Assembly: GCA_017556765.1 (NCBI GenBank)
Contig: JAFYME010000003.1
Span: 1-39,396, forward strand
Direction: 5' to 3'
DNA from: Bacteroidales bacterium
GTDB lineage: Bacteria; Bacteroidota; Bacteroidia; Bacteroidales; UBA932
Length of the DNA stretch: 39,396 nucleotides
This document shows, one piece after another, positions 38,330 through 39,396 of this stretch (the stretch's first letter is position 1; each line of letters opens with the position of its first letter). The notes beneath the pieces were generated by a model, which made no database searches, was not told the DNA's origin, and worked only from the letters and a program-made list of their open reading frames with translations. The position numbers were made by a program, and so were the translations under genes.

Positions 38330-39061
38330 ATGACAGATTCAGTGCTTTCATGTGCGGCCGACCCGATGGGCGCCGCTATATACGATTTCCATAAGAACGG
38401 CAAGGCGGATGTGCTCCGCGTGTTCTCCTCACAGTTTGAGGAGGACGAAATACCGGTAGCCGATCTTTTCCGCGAATTTGAAGACATGCCTGAGCTGGAG
38501 CAAGTGGCTCTGGAGATGGCATCGGGGAAGATCCTGGATGTCGGTGCTGGCAGCGGATGCCATTCCGTGGCATTGCAGAAAATGGGCAAGCAGGCCATTG
38601 CAATTGACATTTCTCCGCTATCTGTCGAGGTCATGAAGGAGAGGGGAGTCGACGTGCGTCAGGTCAATCTCTATGATCCTGCATTTTCTGAAAAGTTCGA
38701 TACCGTCCTGATGCTCATGAACGGTACGGGCATTATCGGTTGCCTGGATAATATGCCGGCATTCTTCGAAAGAATGAAGGAACTGCTTGCGCCGGACGGC
38801 TGTATCCTGATCGATTCCAGCGACCTGCGCTATCTCTTCGAGGAGGAGGACGGCAGCCTCATGATTGATCTGGCAGACGATTACTACGGCCAGATGGACT
38901 ATCAGATGCAGTACAAGGATGTCCTCGGAGAACCGTTCGACTGGCTCTATGTCGACTTCGATACCCTTGCATTCTACGCGGAGGAGTCCGGCTTCTCGGC
39001 TGAACTGATCGCCGAGGGAGAACATTACGACTACCTCGCCAAACTGACTGTGATGAAATAG
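38330..39061 (+). CDS. class I SAM-dependent methyltransferase
   Basis: A 243-residue cytoplasmic enzyme. SAM-binding motif I is ILDVGAGSGCHSVALQ (about residues 64-79), motif II has AIAIDISPLSVEVMKERG, and motif IV is FDTVLMLMNGTGIIG, followed by FFERMKELLAPDGCILIDSSD. The N-terminal segment (GAAIYDFHKNGKADVLRVFSSQFEEDEIPVADLFREF) and the acidic C-terminus are typical of small-molecule methyltransferases in Bacteroidota. The substrate is unknown. The ATG lies 1 bp after the DUF1593 stop, so they are co-transcribed. A terminator follows at 39090-39128. Confidence 0.9.
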   Translation: MTDSVLSCAADPMGAAIYDFHKNGKADVLRVFSSQFEEDEIPVADLFREFEDMPELEQVALEMASGKILDVGAGSGCHSVALQKMGKQAIAIDISPLSVEVMKERGVDVRQVNLYDPAFSEKFDTVLMLMNGTGIIGCLDNMPAFFERMKELLAPDGCILIDSSDLRYLFEEEDGSLMIDLADDYYGQMDYQMQYKDVLGEPFDWLYVDFDTLAFYAEESGFSAELIAEGEHYDYLAKLTVMK

Positions 39062-39089
39062 TTCCTTTTCCCGTCCCTGTGATGAAAGT

Positions 39090-39128
39090 GTCTGCATCAA
39101 TCGCTCCCGATTCTTGCAGACTTTTTTT
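39090..39128 (+). terminator. intrinsic terminator after the methyltransferase gene
   Basis: A 7-bp stem GTCTGCA / TGCAGAC with an 18-nt loop followed by seven T, 28 bp after the methyltransferase stop. Confidence 0.75.
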
Positions 39129-39180
39129 GGGGGGCGGCGGTTGTTTTTGTGTGTTGGGAGCGGTTTGCGGTTTCCCTTCC

Positions 39181-39396
39181 GCGACACACGGAATTTCGCG
39201 GAAAATGGTGTGTCGCTGCATTGTGCCACTGCTTTTCCTGTATCCGGCTGTCGCGATACAGGTTTTTCTTCTTGAAAGGGTGTGTCGCTGCGCGGAATCG
39301 TGGCAGAATGGCAGTTTCCTGTCCGCGATACAGGGAATTTCGCGGAAAAAGGTGTGTCGCTGCATTGTGCCACTGCTTTTCCTGTATCCGGCTGTC
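39181..39396. repeat. 72-bp-period array of palindromic repeats, running off the window
   Basis: Three units of exactly 72 bp start at 39181, 39253 and 39325. Units 1 and 3 differ at 3 of 72 positions; unit 2 shares mainly GCGATACAGG at its start, GGTGTGTCGCTGC in the middle and TTTCCTGT near its end. The units contain inverted repeats: GCGACACAC / GTGTGTCGC in unit 1 and CCTGTATC / GATACAGG across the unit 1-2 junction. Because 72 is a multiple of 3, several minus-strand frames stay open, giving spurious long frames. Copy number beyond 39396 is unknown. The nature (REP array or regulatory repeat) is not determined. Confidence 0.85.

Noticed and set aside
38618..39373. 251-codon minus-strand frame with repeated SDTPFSAKFPVSR-like segments
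   Set aside because: Most of it is antisense to a clear methyltransferase gene. The repeated part comes from the 72-bp repeats, which keep several minus-strand frames open; this is a by-product of a repeat length divisible by three.
39181..39396. CRISPR array
   Set aside because: Units are 72 bp and near-identical over their whole length (units 1 and 3), with no unique spacers, and no cas genes are present.

Overview
The window looks like a chromosomal segment of a gut- or rumen-type Bacteroidales (phylum Bacteroidota). Three things suggest this. Most intergenic gaps carry the Bacteroidetes -7 element TAnnTTTG, while Shine-Dalgarno sequences are rare. The gene content is typical: ECF sigma with a TonB-dependent receptor, many signal-peptidase-II lipoproteins, a secreted GH3 enzyme, a GIN-domain protein, VTC with DUF4956, and DUF1593. 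Gene neighbourhoods such as xer-hpf and HSDR_N-holA-type housekeeping groups also fit. Species cannot be named from sequence reading alone. No rRNA or tRNA gene, prophage, insertion sequence or CRISPR array was seen.

Layout. 1-6034 (minus strand): a CotH-family lipoprotein cut by the window edge, a secreted alpha/beta hydrolase, a small lipoprotein, a serpin lipoprotein, and a protein that joins an ECF sigma factor, one membrane helix and an outer-membrane beta-barrel. 6126-6756: the SRP RNA gene and cytidine deaminase, both minus. 6825-15576: housekeeping genes, namely mnmA, an RluA-family pseudouridine synthase (minus), an HsdR-N nuclease-like protein, cca, a Xer recombinase, hpf, holA and a NatAB-like ABC exporter. 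15579-15681: a 103-bp nested palindrome. 15696-17907: a 5'-nucleotidase split into two genes in reversed domain order, then mntP. 17914-20730: an AraC regulator, a gene-free 487-bp stretch with at least one good candidate small RNA, and a two-component pair whose kinase has no sensor domain.

20733-24921 (minus) is an operon of ECF sigma, putative anti-sigma, TonB-dependent receptor and GIN-domain protein, divergent from a secreted GH3 glycosidase (25017-27230). 27263-29301 (minus) holds TrkH and a LuxR-type regulator with a degenerate receiver. Ferritin follows, then a run (30114-35995) of a small secreted protein, a VTC polyphosphate polymerase-like protein, DUF4956, a DUF2490 outer-membrane protein, a flavodiiron protein and an atypical C10 cysteine peptidase. 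The right end has an exported nitroreductase lipoprotein (minus), a DUF1593 nucleoside-hydrolase-like lipoprotein, a methyltransferase, and a 72-bp-period array of palindromic repeats that runs to the window edge.

The items most worth follow-up are the sigma/beta-barrel fusion, the candidate small RNA at 19046-19167 whose promoter-to-start layout copies that of the SRP RNA gene, and the two palindromic repeat elements at 15579-15681 and 39181-39396.
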